Source of the DNA: Anderseniella sp.
Lineage (GTDB): Bacteria > Pseudomonadota > Alphaproteobacteria > Rhizobiales > Aestuariivirgaceae
Direction of reading: 5' to 3'
Length of the DNA stretch: 33,897 nt
Assembly (NCBI GenBank): GCA_030626025.1
Contig: DAOUPT010000035.1
Coordinates: 1 to 33,897 of the forward strand
The notes under the pieces were generated by a model, which was not told the origin of the DNA, ran no database searches, and saw only the letters and a list, made by a program, of their open reading frames with translations. Shown here in pieces: positions 6,906 through 16,460 of the stretch. The first letter of the stretch is position 1; every line of letters begins with the position of its first letter. Position numbers and translations under genes: made by a program.

Positions 6906-8255
6906 TCAAATGCTATTGATCCCCACATCAATAGCCTTCCCCAGCTTCTCCACCAGCTCATCCATATGGCTTTCCTCATAAATAAACGGCGGGGCGAGCA
7001 TGACGTGATCGCCATTTGTGCCATCGACAGTACCAGCCATCGGGTAGCAAACCAGCCCGGCATTCATCGCCGCTTTTTTGATTTTCATTGCAAGGCCGAG
7101 GGTGCCGTCAAAGGGTTCGTTGGTTTCGCGGTCCTTGACGATTTCAATACCGCGAAAAAACCCGCGACCGCGCAAATCACCGATGTGGGGATGATCGCCA
7201 AAGGCCTCTTGCAGTTTTGCCGTCAAAACGGGGGTGTTTTGTGCCACCCGTTCAATCAGTTTGTCTTCTTCAAACACCTTCTGTACCGCCAGCCCTGCCG
7301 CACAGGCGCTGGCATGACCAACATAAGTGTGGCCGTGAACAAAGGTCCCCGAACCCTCTTCAATAATCTGCGCCAGTTCCTCTCGCACCATCACCGCACC
7401 GAGTGGTTGGTAGCCGCCGCTCAAGCCTTTTGCCAGCGTGATCATATCCGGCACAACACTATCTTGCTCACAGGCAAACAAAGTCCCGCACCGCCCCATA
7501 CCGGCCATCACCTCATCAAGGATCATCAGCACGCCATGCCGGTCACAAATTTTGCGGATCTCCTTGAAGTAGCCAGGGACCGGCGGCACAGCGCCCAGCG
7601 TCGCTCCGCTGACCGTTTCAGCAATAAAGGCAATCGCACGCTTGTCACCAAGCTTTTCGATAACGGTTTCCAACTCACCGGTAGACCGGGCCAGAAACGC
7701 CTCATCGCTCTCGCCTTCATTCTTCCAGCGAAATGGAAAGCACGGCATGATTTTTTCAATATTGGTTGGCAGCAATGGCAAGTAAAGCGTCGGGTTTGAC
7801 CTGACCGTTCCCAGCGCCATCGTTTCAACGGTGCTGCCATGGTAAGACAAATGCCGTGAGATCATGTGCGATCGTTCAGTCTCGCCGCGCTCAAAATGAA
7901 TCTGGCGGGCCATTTTTAACGCCGCTTCATTGGCTTCAGACCCGCCGGAAACAAAATAAGTGCGCCACGCTCCGCCCGGTGCCTTGTCAGATAAAATCGC
8001 CGCCAGCTCTTCTGCCGGAGAACTGGTAAAAAACGAGGTATGAGCAAAAGCCATCTGGTCAAGCTGGGCTTTTACAGCCTCAATGACCCGGCGGTTGCCA
8101 TGTCCAAGACATGAAACCGCTGCCCCGCCTGAAGCATCAAGATATTGCTTGCCGGTGCTGTCAGTAAGATAAACCCCCTTGGCTCCTGTAGCCATAGGAA
8201 AATCAGCGGTAAGGGAGCGATAAAAAACCCGTGAGGCGTTTGAATTTGCAGACAT
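6906..8255 (-). CDS. Class III (omega-type) PLP aminotransferase
   Basis: 449 residues, the usual length for class III aminotransferases of fold type I. Visible are the PLP phosphate-binding SGGSEANEAALKMAR (about 103-117), Y138-H139 stacking region (LSYHGST), D247 in ILDEVMAGMGR and the Schiff-base lysine K276 in LAKGLSGGYQPLG. Such enzymes move an amino group from an omega-amino acid or alanine to pyruvate, glyoxylate or 2-oxoglutarate. The substrate is not fixed by the sequence. The divergent glycerate kinase and the nearby glycolate oxidase genes make alanine or another amine with glyoxylate attractive, but this is inference. The start ATG has a modest AAAGG upstream. Its stop lies two bases from the repeat element. 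Confidence 0.9.
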   Translation of the reverse strand: MSANSNASRVFYRSLTADFPMATGAKGVYLTDSTGKQYLDASGGAAVSCLGHGNRRVIEAVKAQLDQMAFAHTSFFTSSPAEELAAILSDKAPGGAWRTYFVSGGSEANEAALKMARQIHFERGETERSHMISRHLSYHGSTVETMALGTVRSNPTLYLPLLPTNIEKIMPCFPFRWKNEGESDEAFLARSTGELETVIEKLGDKRAIAFIAETVSGATLGAVPPVPGYFKEIRKICDRHGVLMILDEVMAGMGRCGTLFACEQDSVVPDMITLAKGLSGGYQPLGAVMVREELAQIIEEGSGTFVHGHTYVGHASACAAGLAVQKVFEEDKLIERVAQNTPVLTAKLQEAFGDHPHIGDLRGRGFFRGIEIVKDRETNEPFDGTLGLAMKIKKAAMNAGLVCYPMAGTVDGTNGDHVMLAPPFIYEESHMDELVEKLGKAIDVGINSI

Positions 8256-8330
8256 GGCGAATGACCTTTAGAAACAACATGAAACAAAAATAATAACGGC
8301 GATTAAAGCAGGGGCAACAAAGAAAACGAC
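8256..8330. promoter_or_regulatory. Divergent promoter region, aminotransferase and glycerate kinase
   Basis: The 75 bp between the two divergent starts must hold both promoters or their proximal parts. No convincing -35/-10 pair could be assigned by eye. The small shared region implies coordinated control of the two genes. Confidence 0.4.
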
Positions 8331-9587
8331 ATGACAGAGAAATCTAGCGAAAAACTGCTGCAAATCCTGTTTAACAAAAGCTGGACTGCCGCAAGTCCAC
8401 AAAAGTGTTTGCCACCGTTCCTGCCTGCCAGGCCAGCGGGCCGCACCATTGTCATCGGCGCTGGAAAAGGCAGCGCTGAAATGGCTATGAGTCTGGAAGA
8501 AAACTGGACCGGAAAGCTTGCCGGAAAGCTAGAGGGCATAGTCTTGACCAGATACGGCCACGGCGCGCCGACCAAACACATCAAAATTATCGAAGCAGCC
8601 CATCCGGTGCCCGATGAAGCAGGATTAAATGGCACCCGTGAAATTGTCGACCTGATAAGTAACCTGACAAAAGATGATTTGGTCATCTGCCTGATTTCGG
8701 GCGGTGGCTCGGCGCTCCTGACGGCTCCAGCTGGCGACATAACGCTTGAAGAGAAACAAAGTATCAACCGTCAATTACTGGCCAGCGGCGCCCCGATTGA
8801 CGAAATGAACTGCCTGCGCAAACATCTCTCAGCGGTTAAAGGCGGTCGTCTGGCCGTAGCAGCATACCCGGCAAAGGTTGTGTCGCTGATGATTTCCGAT
8901 GTACCCGGCGATGATCCTTCGGTGATTGCATCTGGTCCGACCGTGGCAGATGTTTCCACCACCGAACAGGCTCTGGAAATTGTTGAAAAATACAAACTGG
9001 ATCTGCCTGAAAGCATTGAAAACTTTCTCAACAGTCCGCAAGCCGAAACCCCGAACCCCGGCGACCCGCGCCTTGCCAACATCGAGAACCACATCATAGC
9101 TGCTCCGGCACAGTCGCTTGAACAAGCAGCACAGGCAGCCAAAAAAGCCGGTTACCAAGTCACAAATCTCGGCGATGCCATTGAGGGTGAAGCCCGTGAA
9201 GTTGCTGCACAGCACGCAGCTCTTGCCCTTGTCGCCAAACCCGGCGTCATCATCTCAGGTGGCGAAACCACCGTCACTTTAAAGGGAACCGGCAGGGGAG
9301 GCCGCAACGGCGAATACGCTCTGGCCCTCGCCATTGCTTTGGATGGCGCACCCAACATATGGGCCATTGCTGCCGACACAGATGGTATCGACGGCATAGA
9401 AGACAACGCCGGTGCCATCATCACCCCGACAACTCTATCACGAGCAAAAGATCTCGGCATGTCCCCGCAAGCCTACCTCGACAACAACGATGCCTACAGC
9501 TTTTTTGAAAAACTCGGCGACCTCGTCACCACCGGTCCGACAAGAACCAACGTTAACGATTTCCGCGCGATTCTGATTGAGCCTTGA
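8331..9587 (+). CDS. Glycerate 2-kinase, MOFRL family
   Basis: 418 residues, typical for the type II glycerate kinase family (GckA/TtuD), with an N-terminal domain ([14 protein letters not shown] at about 44, [14 protein letters not shown] at about 123, [16 protein letters not shown] at about 159, [16 protein letters not shown] at about 190) and a C-terminal MOFRL domain ([21 protein letters not shown] at about 308). It phosphorylates glycerate with ATP, giving 2-phosphoglycerate in this family, and feeds carbon from glyoxylate or hydroxypyruvate routes into glycolysis. TtuD of tartrate utilisation is a member and was long called hydroxypyruvate reductase, so either name appears in databases. 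It overlaps the convergent malate synthase gene by 35 bp. The start ATG at 8331 follows an AAAGAAAAC stretch that is only a weak ribosome-binding site. Confidence 0.92.
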   Translation: MTEKSSEKLLQILFNKSWTAASPQKCLPPFLPARPAGRTIVIGAGKGSAEMAMSLEENWTGKLAGKLEGIVLTRYGHGAPTKHIKIIEAAHPVPDEAGLNGTREIVDLISNLTKDDLVICLISGGGSALLTAPAGDITLEEKQSINRQLLASGAPIDEMNCLRKHLSAVKGGRLAVAAYPAKVVSLMISDVPGDDPSVIASGPTVADVSTTEQALEIVEKYKLDLPESIENFLNSPQAETPNPGDPRLANIENHIIAAPAQSLEQAAQAAKKAGYQVTNLGDAIEGEAREVAAQHAALALVAKPGVIISGGETTVTLKGTGRGGRNGEYALALAIALDGAPNIWAIAADTDGIDGIEDNAGAIITPTTLSRAKDLGMSPQAYLDNNDAYSFFEKLGDLVTTGPTRTNVNDFRAILIEP

Positions 9588-11718
9588 ACTCAATACGCCG
9601 GGCATGAAGCACCGGTTCAGTGTAGCCTGAGGGTTGATCCATTCCCCGGCACACCAGATCACAAGCGGCCTGAAATGCTATAGATTCATCCACATCAGGG
9701 GCCATATTACGATAGGCAGGATCACCGGCATTTTGCCCGTCAACCACAGCCGCCATCTTTTCCATGGTTGCCAGAACCTGGTGCTTGTCAATCACCCCGT
9801 GCAACAGCCAGTTGGCCATGTGTTGTGATGATATACGCAGGGTGGCGCGATCTTCCATCAAAGCTACATTGTGAATATCAGGCACCTTCGAACAACCAAT
9901 CCCCTGCTCAACCCAACGCACCATATAGCCCAGAATACTCTGGCAACTATTGTCAATTTCCAGCTGTATTTCTTCATCAGGCCAGTTGGTGTTATCGGCC
10001 AGCGGTATGGTCAGCAGGTCATCGAGACTGACCGGTGCCCGGCTCAACAGCACCCGTTGTCGCTCATGTACATCAACCTGATGATAATGGGTCCCATGCA
10101 GCGTTGCAGCGGTCGGCGAAGGCACCCACGCGGTATTTGCGCCAGCTTCAAGCTGTGCTTGTTTTTGCTCCAGCATGTCCGCCATCAAATCGGGCATTGC
10201 CCACATGCCTTTGCCAATTTGCGCCTTGCCTGAAAACCCGCAAGCCAGCCCGGTGTCCACATTACGGTCTTCATAAGCACCGATCCAGGCAGCGGTTTTC
10301 ATATCGCCCTTGGTTACCATTGCACCGGCCTGCATGGAGGTGTGAATTTCATCACCGGTACGATCCAGAAATCCCGTATTAATAAAACACACGCGTTCGC
10401 GTGCCGCGTGGATACAGGCCTTCAGATTGGCGCTGGTGCGGCGCTCTTCATCCATGATGCCCATTTTAAGGGTATTGTTGGCAAGTTTGAAAACATGCTC
10501 CACTGCCCCGAACAGGTCATTGGCAAAGGCAACTTCCTGTGCCCCGTGCATTTTGGGAACAACGAAATAAATAGAACCGGTTCTGGAATTGGCGCGCCTG
10601 CCGTGCAGGTCGTGCAGCGCCGAGCAGGCATTTATGTAAGTATCAAGAATGCATTCAGGCACCTCGTTGCCATCACCATCACGCACCATCGCTGTGGTCA
10701 TCAGCAGACCGACATTGCGGGCAAACATTAAAGCCCGTCCGGGCAAGGTGAAGTTTGAGCCATCCGCTCTGCAATATTCGCGATCCTTCGCCAAGGCCCG
10801 AATGGATGTCTTGCCACCTTTTGAAACCGGGGCGCTGAGGTCACCCTTCATCAACCCGAGCCAATTGCGATAAACCCCAACTTTATCGGTCGCATCAACC
10901 GCCGCAACTGAATCTTCACAATCCATAATTGTCGTTAGAGCAGACTCAAGAATAACATCAGACATACCAGCACTATCAGTTTTGGCTATGGCAGCGTCCG
11001 GATTAAAAACCAGCTCAACATGCAGACCATTGTGCTTGCACAAAACCGATTGTGGAGCTTCAGCCGAACCGGTAAAGCCGATAAAGCTCGCAAGCCTGAC
11101 TTTCTTGCCAGTCACAAGCGTGACTTGGCAAGCGTCCTGAGTAATCTGATAACTTTGCGCCTGCGCATGAGATCCGGATGCCAGCGGTACTGCCTGATCA
11201 AGAAACTGACGAGCCCATTTAATGACTTTGCCACCGCGAACCGGATTAAAATCTTTACCGCGCTCTGCCCCGTCATTGTCAGAAATGGCATCTGTGCCAT
11301 AAAGGGCATCATACAATGACCCCCAACGGGCATTGGCGGCATTTAGCGCAAAGCGGGCATTGCTGACCGGCACAACCAATTGCGCCCCGGCCACCTGAGC
11401 AATCTCGGCATCAACATTGTCAGTAGATATCTTGAAGTCATCGGGCTCAGGTTGCAAATAGTCGATTTTTTGTAAAAAACTCTTGTAAGCCGCATGATCA
11501 TGTGGTTGCCCTTGATGCTCAATATGCCAGTCGTCAATCAGTTTTTGCAACGCCTCACGGTGGCAGACAAGCTCCCTGTTTCGTTCGGCAAAAACAGTAA
11601 TAATGCACTCAAGACCGGACCAGAATACACCCGTGCTGATTTCCAGCCCCGGTAATAATTGTTGATTGATAAACTCTACCAATTGATCATCAACGGTTAG
11701 CGTGCCCAATTTTGCCAT
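9553..11718 (-). CDS. glcB: Malate synthase G
   Basis: 721 residues from the ATG at 11718, matching the roughly 720 of malate synthase G. An upstream in-frame ATG at 11769 is rejected because the start at 11718 has GGAGAAAG at good spacing and matches the family N-terminus. It condenses glyoxylate with acetyl-CoA to malate. Family signatures are [45 protein letters not shown] (catalytic Arg), MHGAQEVAF and [11 protein letters not shown] (magnesium ligands), [17 protein letters not shown], and [21 protein letters not shown] (catalytic Asp). [10 protein letters not shown] near the C-terminus is also typical. It follows glcF on the same strand after 93 bp and is the outlet for glyoxylate from the glycolate oxidase. 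Its 3' end overlaps the convergent kinase gene. Confidence 0.96.
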   Translation of the reverse strand: MAKLGTLTVDDQLVEFINQQLLPGLEISTGVFWSGLECIITVFAERNRELVCHREALQKLIDDWHIEHQGQPHDHAAYKSFLQKIDYLQPEPDDFKISTDNVDAEIAQVAGAQLVVPVSNARFALNAANARWGSLYDALYGTDAISDNDGAERGKDFNPVRGGKVIKWARQFLDQAVPLASGSHAQAQSYQITQDACQVTLVTGKKVRLASFIGFTGSAEAPQSVLCKHNGLHVELVFNPDAAIAKTDSAGMSDVILESALTTIMDCEDSVAAVDATDKVGVYRNWLGLMKGDLSAPVSKGGKTSIRALAKDREYCRADGSNFTLPGRALMFARNVGLLMTTAMVRDGDGNEVPECILDTYINACSALHDLHGRRANSRTGSIYFVVPKMHGAQEVAFANDLFGAVEHVFKLANNTLKMGIMDEERRTSANLKACIHAARERVCFINTGFLDRTGDEIHTSMQAGAMVTKGDMKTAAWIGAYEDRNVDTGLACGFSGKAQIGKGMWAMPDLMADMLEQKQAQLEAGANTAWVPSPTAATLHGTHYHQVDVHERQRVLLSRAPVSLDDLLTIPLADNTNWPDEEIQLEIDNSCQSILGYMVRWVEQGIGCSKVPDIHNVALMEDRATLRISSQHMANWLLHGVIDKHQVLATMEKMAAVVDGQNAGDPAYRNMAPDVDESIAFQAACDLVCRGMDQPSGYTEPVLHARRIEFKAQSESRGNR

Positions 11719-11760
11719 GAGTCTTTCTCCATTCGCCATTATGCATGACAGAATGACTAT

Positions 11761-11774
11761 TTTGGTCAATCAAA
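11761..11774. promoter_or_regulatory. Possible operator upstream of glcB
   Basis: TTTGGTCAATCAAA is an imperfect dyad with TTTG and CAAA arms, lying 43 bases upstream of the glcB start. GntR/FadR-type regulators such as GlcC bind short dyads of this general kind, but no regulator gene is in the window. Weak evidence. Confidence 0.22.
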
Positions 11775-11811
11775 TTTCCCATATTGTGAAATCGAAAACC
11801 GAAAAATGGAA

Positions 11812-13116
11812 CTAGTTCGCCATTTTCACCGGTTTCGGCCCGCCCTGTGCCCAATCCAGCAACTCAATTGTATGCACCACCGGTATGCCGGTTCTCGATG
11901 CCAGTTGCGTAATGCAGCCAATATTTCCTGCCGCTATAATTTGCGGTGAGGTTTTGGCGATGTTGGTCAGTTTGCGGGATTTTAGCTGGTCGGCCAATTC
12001 GCTTTGCATGATGTTGTAAACCCCGGCCGAACCACAGCACAAATGGCCTTCGGGCACATCAGCCACCTCAAATCCGGCATTGCTCAGCAATTCTTTGGGC
12101 GTGGTTTTGATTTTCTGGCCGTGCTGCATGGAACAGGCCGAGTGATAGGTTACCCGCAAAGGTCGTTTGTTGGTAAATCCGCCCAGTTTAATACTGGCAA
12201 GGTATTCAGTGATATCGCGGGCCAGCCCTGAAACGATTGCCGCCTTGTTGGCATAGGCTTTATCCAGCCGTAGCATGTGGCCATAGTCTTTTACCGTGGT
12301 GCCGCAACCCGAAGCATTGATGATAATCGCATCAAGCCCGTCACCGTCTATCTCGGCCATCCAGGCATCCACATTGGTTTTAACTTTTGCCAGTGCGCCA
12401 TCTTCCATGCCCAAATGGTGTTCCAGCGAGCCACAACAGCCCATGCCGGGCGGAATAACAACCTCGATACCGGCCCGGTTCAACACCCGCACACTTGCCT
12501 CATTGATCGAGGGTTCCAGAACTGAATTGGCACAGCCGGTTAAAAGCGCCACCCGTCCTGATTTTGTTTCGTCAGTGCGATGAACCCCGGTTCTGGAAAG
12601 AGGTCCCGGCTTGTCAATTCTGTCTGGCGCAATGGCCAGCATCACCCCCATCGGTTTCAGCGATGCAAAGGTATTAAAAGCCCCGGCCAATGGTTTTGCC
12701 AGACGAGCCGCTTTCAGGGCAAGGGAAAAACGGCCCGGATAGGGCAACACCATTGCCAGCACCATCCGTATCATCCGGTCAATCAACGGACGCTGATGGG
12801 TCTCTTGCACATAGGCCCGTGCCTCATCAACCAGATGCATGTAATGAACCCCCGAAGGGCAGGTGGTCATGCACGACAGGCAGGACAGACAGCGGTCAAG
12901 GTGTTTGGTCGTTTCCGGTCCGGCCTTGTTGCCGGTCTCAAACATATCCTTGATCTGGTAAATCCGCCCGCGCGGTGAATCAAGCTCATCGCCGAGCAGC
13001 ACATAGGTCGGGCAGGTTGCTGTACAAAACCCGCAATGCACACATTTGCGCAAGATATCATCGGCAAGTTTAATCCGCGGCGTTTGCAATTGTTCCGGTG
13101 AAAAATTGGTCTGCAT
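11812..13116 (-). CDS. glcF: Glycolate oxidase iron-sulfur subunit GlcF
   Basis: 434 residues. Two ferredoxin-type 4Fe-4S motifs are complete: C25, C28, C31 and C35 (CVHCGFCTATCP), and C77, C80, C83 and C87 (CLSCLSCMTTCP). The C-terminal half has the two CCG (DUF3390/heterodisulfide reductase-like) repeats, GMGCCGSLEHHLG and HLCCGSAGVYNIM. It takes electrons from the flavin subunits GlcD and GlcE and passes them to the membrane electron carrier at the inner face of the cytoplasmic membrane. It starts three bases after the glcE stop, so glcD-glcE-glcF is one operon. The length equals that of the usual GlcF (about 400-440). Confidence 0.96.
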   Translation of the reverse strand: MQTNFSPEQLQTPRIKLADDILRKCVHCGFCTATCPTYVLLGDELDSPRGRIYQIKDMFETGNKAGPETTKHLDRCLSCLSCMTTCPSGVHYMHLVDEARAYVQETHQRPLIDRMIRMVLAMVLPYPGRFSLALKAARLAKPLAGAFNTFASLKPMGVMLAIAPDRIDKPGPLSRTGVHRTDETKSGRVALLTGCANSVLEPSINEASVRVLNRAGIEVVIPPGMGCCGSLEHHLGMEDGALAKVKTNVDAWMAEIDGDGLDAIIINASGCGTTVKDYGHMLRLDKAYANKAAIVSGLARDITEYLASIKLGGFTNKRPLRVTYHSACSMQHGQKIKTTPKELLSNAGFEVADVPEGHLCCGSAGVYNIMQSELADQLKSRKLTNIAKTSPQIIAAGNIGCITQLASRTGIPVVHTIELLDWAQGGPKPVKMAN

Positions 13117-13119
13117 TAT

Positions 13120-14295
13120 CTATTCACCTGTGCTTTGCATACGACCGGGATTGAGTATCCCTTTGGGGTCAAATGAGTTTTTCAATCGTCCTGCCAACAT
13201 GGTCAGCACGCTCGACTGTGGTTGAAAAACCGCCGACCCGGCCTGCGATTTTTCCGTTGCCCGTATCAACGTTGCATGACCGCCGGTGGCTGTAATCGTA
13301 CCCCGGATTTCAGCCGCACAAGCGCGCGTCTGATTAAGCACCTCAAGCCAGATCAGGCCGCCACCCCAGTCAAAAAAGGCGTTTACCTCGATAGATTTTT
13401 CGATCTCAGCCAGCACTTTGGCCCCTTCAGAGGGTGGTACAGAAATCCGCCAGATGGCGTTGTCCTGTTCATCGCCTAATAATCGCACATCGCGGATTTT
13501 ACTCCACACCTCCCGTGAAGTATCGCGGCCAAGTACATCAAGTTCGCCAAACGGGGACAGCAGGGTTTTGAGACTTTCGATCCGGGCTGCAACTGAAGGT
13601 GCAATACCCTCCAGTCGCAACAATGTCCGGGCTTTTGGAATGTGGGCCGCAGCTGAAACATCAACCGGTGCCCCAAGTCCGGCACTCATCGCCTTCATCG
13701 CCTGATCATTTTCCAGACCAATGATAGCCAGAGTGGCCTCGGTCTCGGGTTTCGGCAAAACCTTGAAGGTAATTTGCGTCATCGCCGCCAGTGTGCCCCA
13801 CGAACCGGTAAGGATTTTTGGCAGATCATAGCCGGTGACATTTTTCACCACCCGGCCACCGGTTTTAAAAACCTCACCCCGCCCGGATATTGCCCGGACG
13901 CCGAGCACATGATCGCGCACCCCGCCAGCCTGCACCCGTCGTGGCCCGGCAAAGCTGCAGGCGACCATGCCGCCCAAAGTGCCGCTGGTTTTACTGCCCA
14001 GCAGATGAGAAAAATCAGGTGGCTCAAACGCAAAGGCCTGACCCTTGTCAGCCAGTTCTTTCTCGATGTCAGCAAGCATGCAACCGGCACCGGCAGCCAG
14101 CACCAGTTCTTCGGGCTCATATAGCGTGATGCCGGTGAGGTCAGACAAATCCAGCCCGCATCCGGTTTCCATCGCATTGCCAATTCTTTGCCTTGACCGG
14201 CTGCCAACCAGTTCCATCGCCGTCTCATTGGCCAGCGCCCATTGCACCGCCTCAACCACTTGTTGTTCATTGGCGGGTTTGAATATTTCAGTCAT
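13120..14295 (-). CDS. glcE: Glycolate oxidase FAD-binding subunit GlcE
   Basis: 391 residues. It has a PCMH-type FAD domain in the first 180 residues (VGSRSRQRIGN, DLSDLTGITLYEPEELVLAAGAG region, PPDFSHLLGSKTSGTLGGMVA, GGRVVKNVTGYDLPKILTGSWG) and a C-terminal VAO-type cap ending in SFDPKGILNPGRM. It is shorter than GlcD and has a less complete active site, as usual for GlcE, which works only in complex with GlcD and GlcF. The gene lies three bases from glcF and three from glcD. The usual order glcD-glcE-glcF is kept. Confidence 0.95.
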   Translation of the reverse strand: MTEIFKPANEQQVVEAVQWALANETAMELVGSRSRQRIGNAMETGCGLDLSDLTGITLYEPEELVLAAGAGCMLADIEKELADKGQAFAFEPPDFSHLLGSKTSGTLGGMVACSFAGPRRVQAGGVRDHVLGVRAISGRGEVFKTGGRVVKNVTGYDLPKILTGSWGTLAAMTQITFKVLPKPETEATLAIIGLENDQAMKAMSAGLGAPVDVSAAAHIPKARTLLRLEGIAPSVAARIESLKTLLSPFGELDVLGRDTSREVWSKIRDVRLLGDEQDNAIWRISVPPSEGAKVLAEIEKSIEVNAFFDWGGGLIWLEVLNQTRACAAEIRGTITATGGHATLIRATEKSQAGSAVFQPQSSVLTMLAGRLKNSFDPKGILNPGRMQSTGE

Positions 14296-14298
14296 GAC

Positions 14299-15795
14299 CT
14301 AAAACCTCGGAATATCGGGAAACGGCAATTTGCCGCCCGAAATATGCATTCGACCCATTTCTGCACAATTATACAATTCGGGGAAAACTTTGCCGGGGTT
14401 CAGAAGGCCTTTTGCATCAAAAGCACATTTTACCCGCTGCTGATGTTCAAGATCAGTTTTTGAGAACATTACCGGCATGAGATCGCGTTTCTCCACCCCA
14501 ACTCCGTGTTCTCCGGTCAATACTCCGCCGACTTCCACGCATAATTTCAGTATTTCTCCGCCAAATTCCTCAGTCTTTTCCAGTTCACCAGGCACGTTCG
14601 CATCATAAAGAATCAATGGATGCATATTACCATCACCAGCATGAAAGACATTGGCCACCCGCAGTCCGTAATCAGCCGACATCTGCGCCATTCGCTTGAG
14701 TACAACTGGTAATTTATGGCGCGGAATGGTGCCATCCATGCAGTAATAATCGGGAGAAATCCGCCCGATTGCCGGGAAAGCCGCCTTGCGCCCGGCCCAA
14801 AAATTAAGCCGTTCTTCCTCATTGTTGGAAGCCGCCACCGAAACTGCTTTATTGGTTTTGGCAATGCTGGAAACGCGCTCAATCAGATAATCAACCTCAA
14901 CCTCCGGCCCATCCAGCTCAACAATCAAAAGTGCATCAACATCAAGGGGATAACCAGCCTGAACAAAATCCTCAGCCGCATGAATGGCATATTTGTCCAT
15001 CATCTCCATACCCGCAGCGATAATACCCTCAGAGATCACATCAGCAACACATTGCCCGGCGTCTTCGCTGGATGGAAAACCGATCAGCAAAGCCCGCGCC
15101 GTTTCAGGCTTGCGCAAAATCCGCACCGTGACCTTGGTCACCACACCGAGCAGACCTTCAGAGCCTGTCATCAGCCCAAGCAGGTCGTAACCCTCTGATT
15201 CCATGTGCTTTCCACCAATCTGCACGACCTCGCCGGTGATCAAAACCACTTCCAGTCCCAGCACATTATTGGTCGTCAATCCATATTTAAGGCAATGCAC
15301 ACCACCAGAGTTTTCAGCAATATTACCACCGATCGAACAGGCAATTTGCGAGGAAGGATCAGGCGCATAATAAAACCCGCGTTCCTCAACAGCGTTGGAA
15401 ATTCCCAGATTGGTCACTCCCGGTTCTGCCACAACGCAGCGGTTGTCATAGTCGACCTCAAGGATTTTATTAAACTTCCCAAGCCCCAGTAAAACCCCGT
15501 CCTGTAGCGGCAATGCCCCGCCGGACAAAGAAGTACCAGCCCCGCGCGGTACCACCCGCACTTCATTTTCATGGCAATATTTCAACACTTGTGAAACCTG
15601 GTCCACCGTTTCCGGTAACACCACCACCAGTGGCATTTGCCGGTATGCGGTAAGCCCGTCTGATTCAAAGGCTCGCATTTCACTGTCATGGGAAATCACT
15701 GCTTCACCAGGGCAGATCGCTTTAAGGTCATTTATAATTCTGTCACGGTTGCTAAGCGTCGCTACATTTACTTCTGGGAGTTCAAGCTGGCTCAT
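14299..15795 (-). CDS. glcD: Glycolate oxidase catalytic subunit GlcD
   Basis: About 498 residues from the ATG at 15795 (close to the 499 of E. coli GlcD). Start choice is uncertain: in-frame ATG codons at 15801 and 15828 and a GTG at 15882 are also open, and only weak ribosome-binding sites are present (GAAAG seven bases before 15795). The FAD-binding PCMH domain shows VVPRGAGTSLSGGALPL, YYAPDPSSQIACSIGGNIAEN, GGVHCLKYGLT and MTGSEGLLGVVTKVTV. The C-terminal substrate domain has HAGDGNMHPL and TGEHGVGVEKR, and ends in DAKGLLNPGKV. It oxidises glycolate (also D-lactate in some members) to glyoxylate. It is the first gene of glcDEF and is divergent from a cytochrome c gene. Confidence 0.94.
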   Translation of the reverse strand: MSQLELPEVNVATLSNRDRIINDLKAICPGEAVISHDSEMRAFESDGLTAYRQMPLVVVLPETVDQVSQVLKYCHENEVRVVPRGAGTSLSGGALPLQDGVLLGLGKFNKILEVDYDNRCVVAEPGVTNLGISNAVEERGFYYAPDPSSQIACSIGGNIAENSGGVHCLKYGLTTNNVLGLEVVLITGEVVQIGGKHMESEGYDLLGLMTGSEGLLGVVTKVTVRILRKPETARALLIGFPSSEDAGQCVADVISEGIIAAGMEMMDKYAIHAAEDFVQAGYPLDVDALLIVELDGPEVEVDYLIERVSSIAKTNKAVSVAASNNEEERLNFWAGRKAAFPAIGRISPDYYCMDGTIPRHKLPVVLKRMAQMSADYGLRVANVFHAGDGNMHPLILYDANVPGELEKTEEFGGEILKLCVEVGGVLTGEHGVGVEKRDLMPVMFSKTDLEHQQRVKCAFDAKGLLNPGKVFPELYNCAEMGRMHISGGKLPFPDIPRF

Positions 15796-15874
15796 GGACA
15801 TACTTTCAGATGTGGCAAATCGTGTCATATCGCCATCATTCACGATTTGACCACGTTTTGGTGTATAAGTTCCT

Positions 15875-15903
15875 CTTAACACGGGGCAATGATGTGTTGT
15901 AAG
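15875..15903. promoter_or_regulatory. Dyad between glcD and the cytochrome c gene
   Basis: CTTAACAC (15875-15882) and GTGTTGTAAG (15894-15903) are inverted copies apart from a two-base insertion, separated by 11 bases. The dyad lies in the region between the divergent glcDEF and cytochrome genes, where a common regulator could act. A second small dyad, TCCCTTGCGAGGGA, is at 15909-15922. No regulator gene is visible. Confidence 0.3.
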
Positions 15904-15968
15904 ACATATCCCTTGCGAGGGAAGTCTCGTGGCGGAATTTTACAATATGGGAAGAAGGAATCCTGAAA

Positions 15969-16349
15969 ATGAAAATGAAACTTGTTCTTGCCGGTCTGAT
16001 GATCGCTATTGCACCTACTATTGCCTTTGCTGAAGGCGATGCAGTAAAAGGCAAAAAAGTATTTAAAAAATGCAAAGCCTGCCATACTGCTGATAAAGAA
16101 AAAAACAAAGTTGGCCCACATCTGGTAGGCATCATTGGCCGTGCAGCCGGTTCTGTCGAAGGTTACAAATATTCCAAAACAATGAAAGCCAAAGCTGGTG
16201 AAATCGGCAACTGGGATGAAGCTAAAATCTCAGGATATATCACCAACCCGAAAAAATATCTCGGTGGCAAATCAAAAATGACCTTCAAGTTGAAAAAAGA
16301 AGGTCAACGGGCAGATGTCATTGCTTATTTGAAGTCTTTGGCAAAATAA
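15969..16349 (+). CDS. Soluble class I cytochrome c (c2-like)
   Basis: 126 residues. It has a signal peptide of 21 residues (MKMKLVLAGLMIAIAPTIAFA, cut before EGDAV), one haem site C35-K-A-C38-H39, and a probable axial M104 in KSKMTFKLKKEG. The fold landmarks GPHLVGIIGRAAGS and YKYSKTMKA are those of mitochondrial-type and bacterial c2 cytochromes. It is a periplasmic electron carrier between the bc1 complex and oxidase, or from a dehydrogenase. It is very rich in lysine, which would suit docking to acidic partners. AAGGA precedes the ATG. It is a single-gene unit closed by a terminator. The position between glcD and an FMN 2-hydroxy-acid dehydrogenase suggests, but does not prove, a role as their acceptor. 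Confidence 0.93.
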   Translation: MKMKLVLAGLMIAIAPTIAFAEGDAVKGKKVFKKCKACHTADKEKNKVGPHLVGIIGRAAGSVEGYKYSKTMKAKAGEIGNWDEAKISGYITNPKKYLGGKSKMTFKLKKEGQRADVIAYLKSLAK

Positions 16350-16375
16350 GCCAGACACATAGGTGTTTTCAAAAG

Positions 16376-16405
16376 CGGCAATCGGGAGACCGGTTGCCGT
16401 TTTTT
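16376..16405 (+). terminator. Intrinsic terminator of the cytochrome c gene
   Basis: A 10-bp stem (16376-16385 with 16390-16399, one G-T pair) closes a GAGA tetraloop and is followed by six T residues. It lies 27 bases after the stop. Confidence 0.87.
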
Positions 16406-16460
16406 CTTTGCCTGTTTTCCGAAAAAGTGCCAATAAAAGGCAGCAACAAGGAGCTGTGAA

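Noticed and set aside
6966-7799. 277-codon plus-strand frame opposite the aminotransferase gene
   Set aside because: It is a shadow of the well-supported class III aminotransferase on the minus strand and shows no protein family features.
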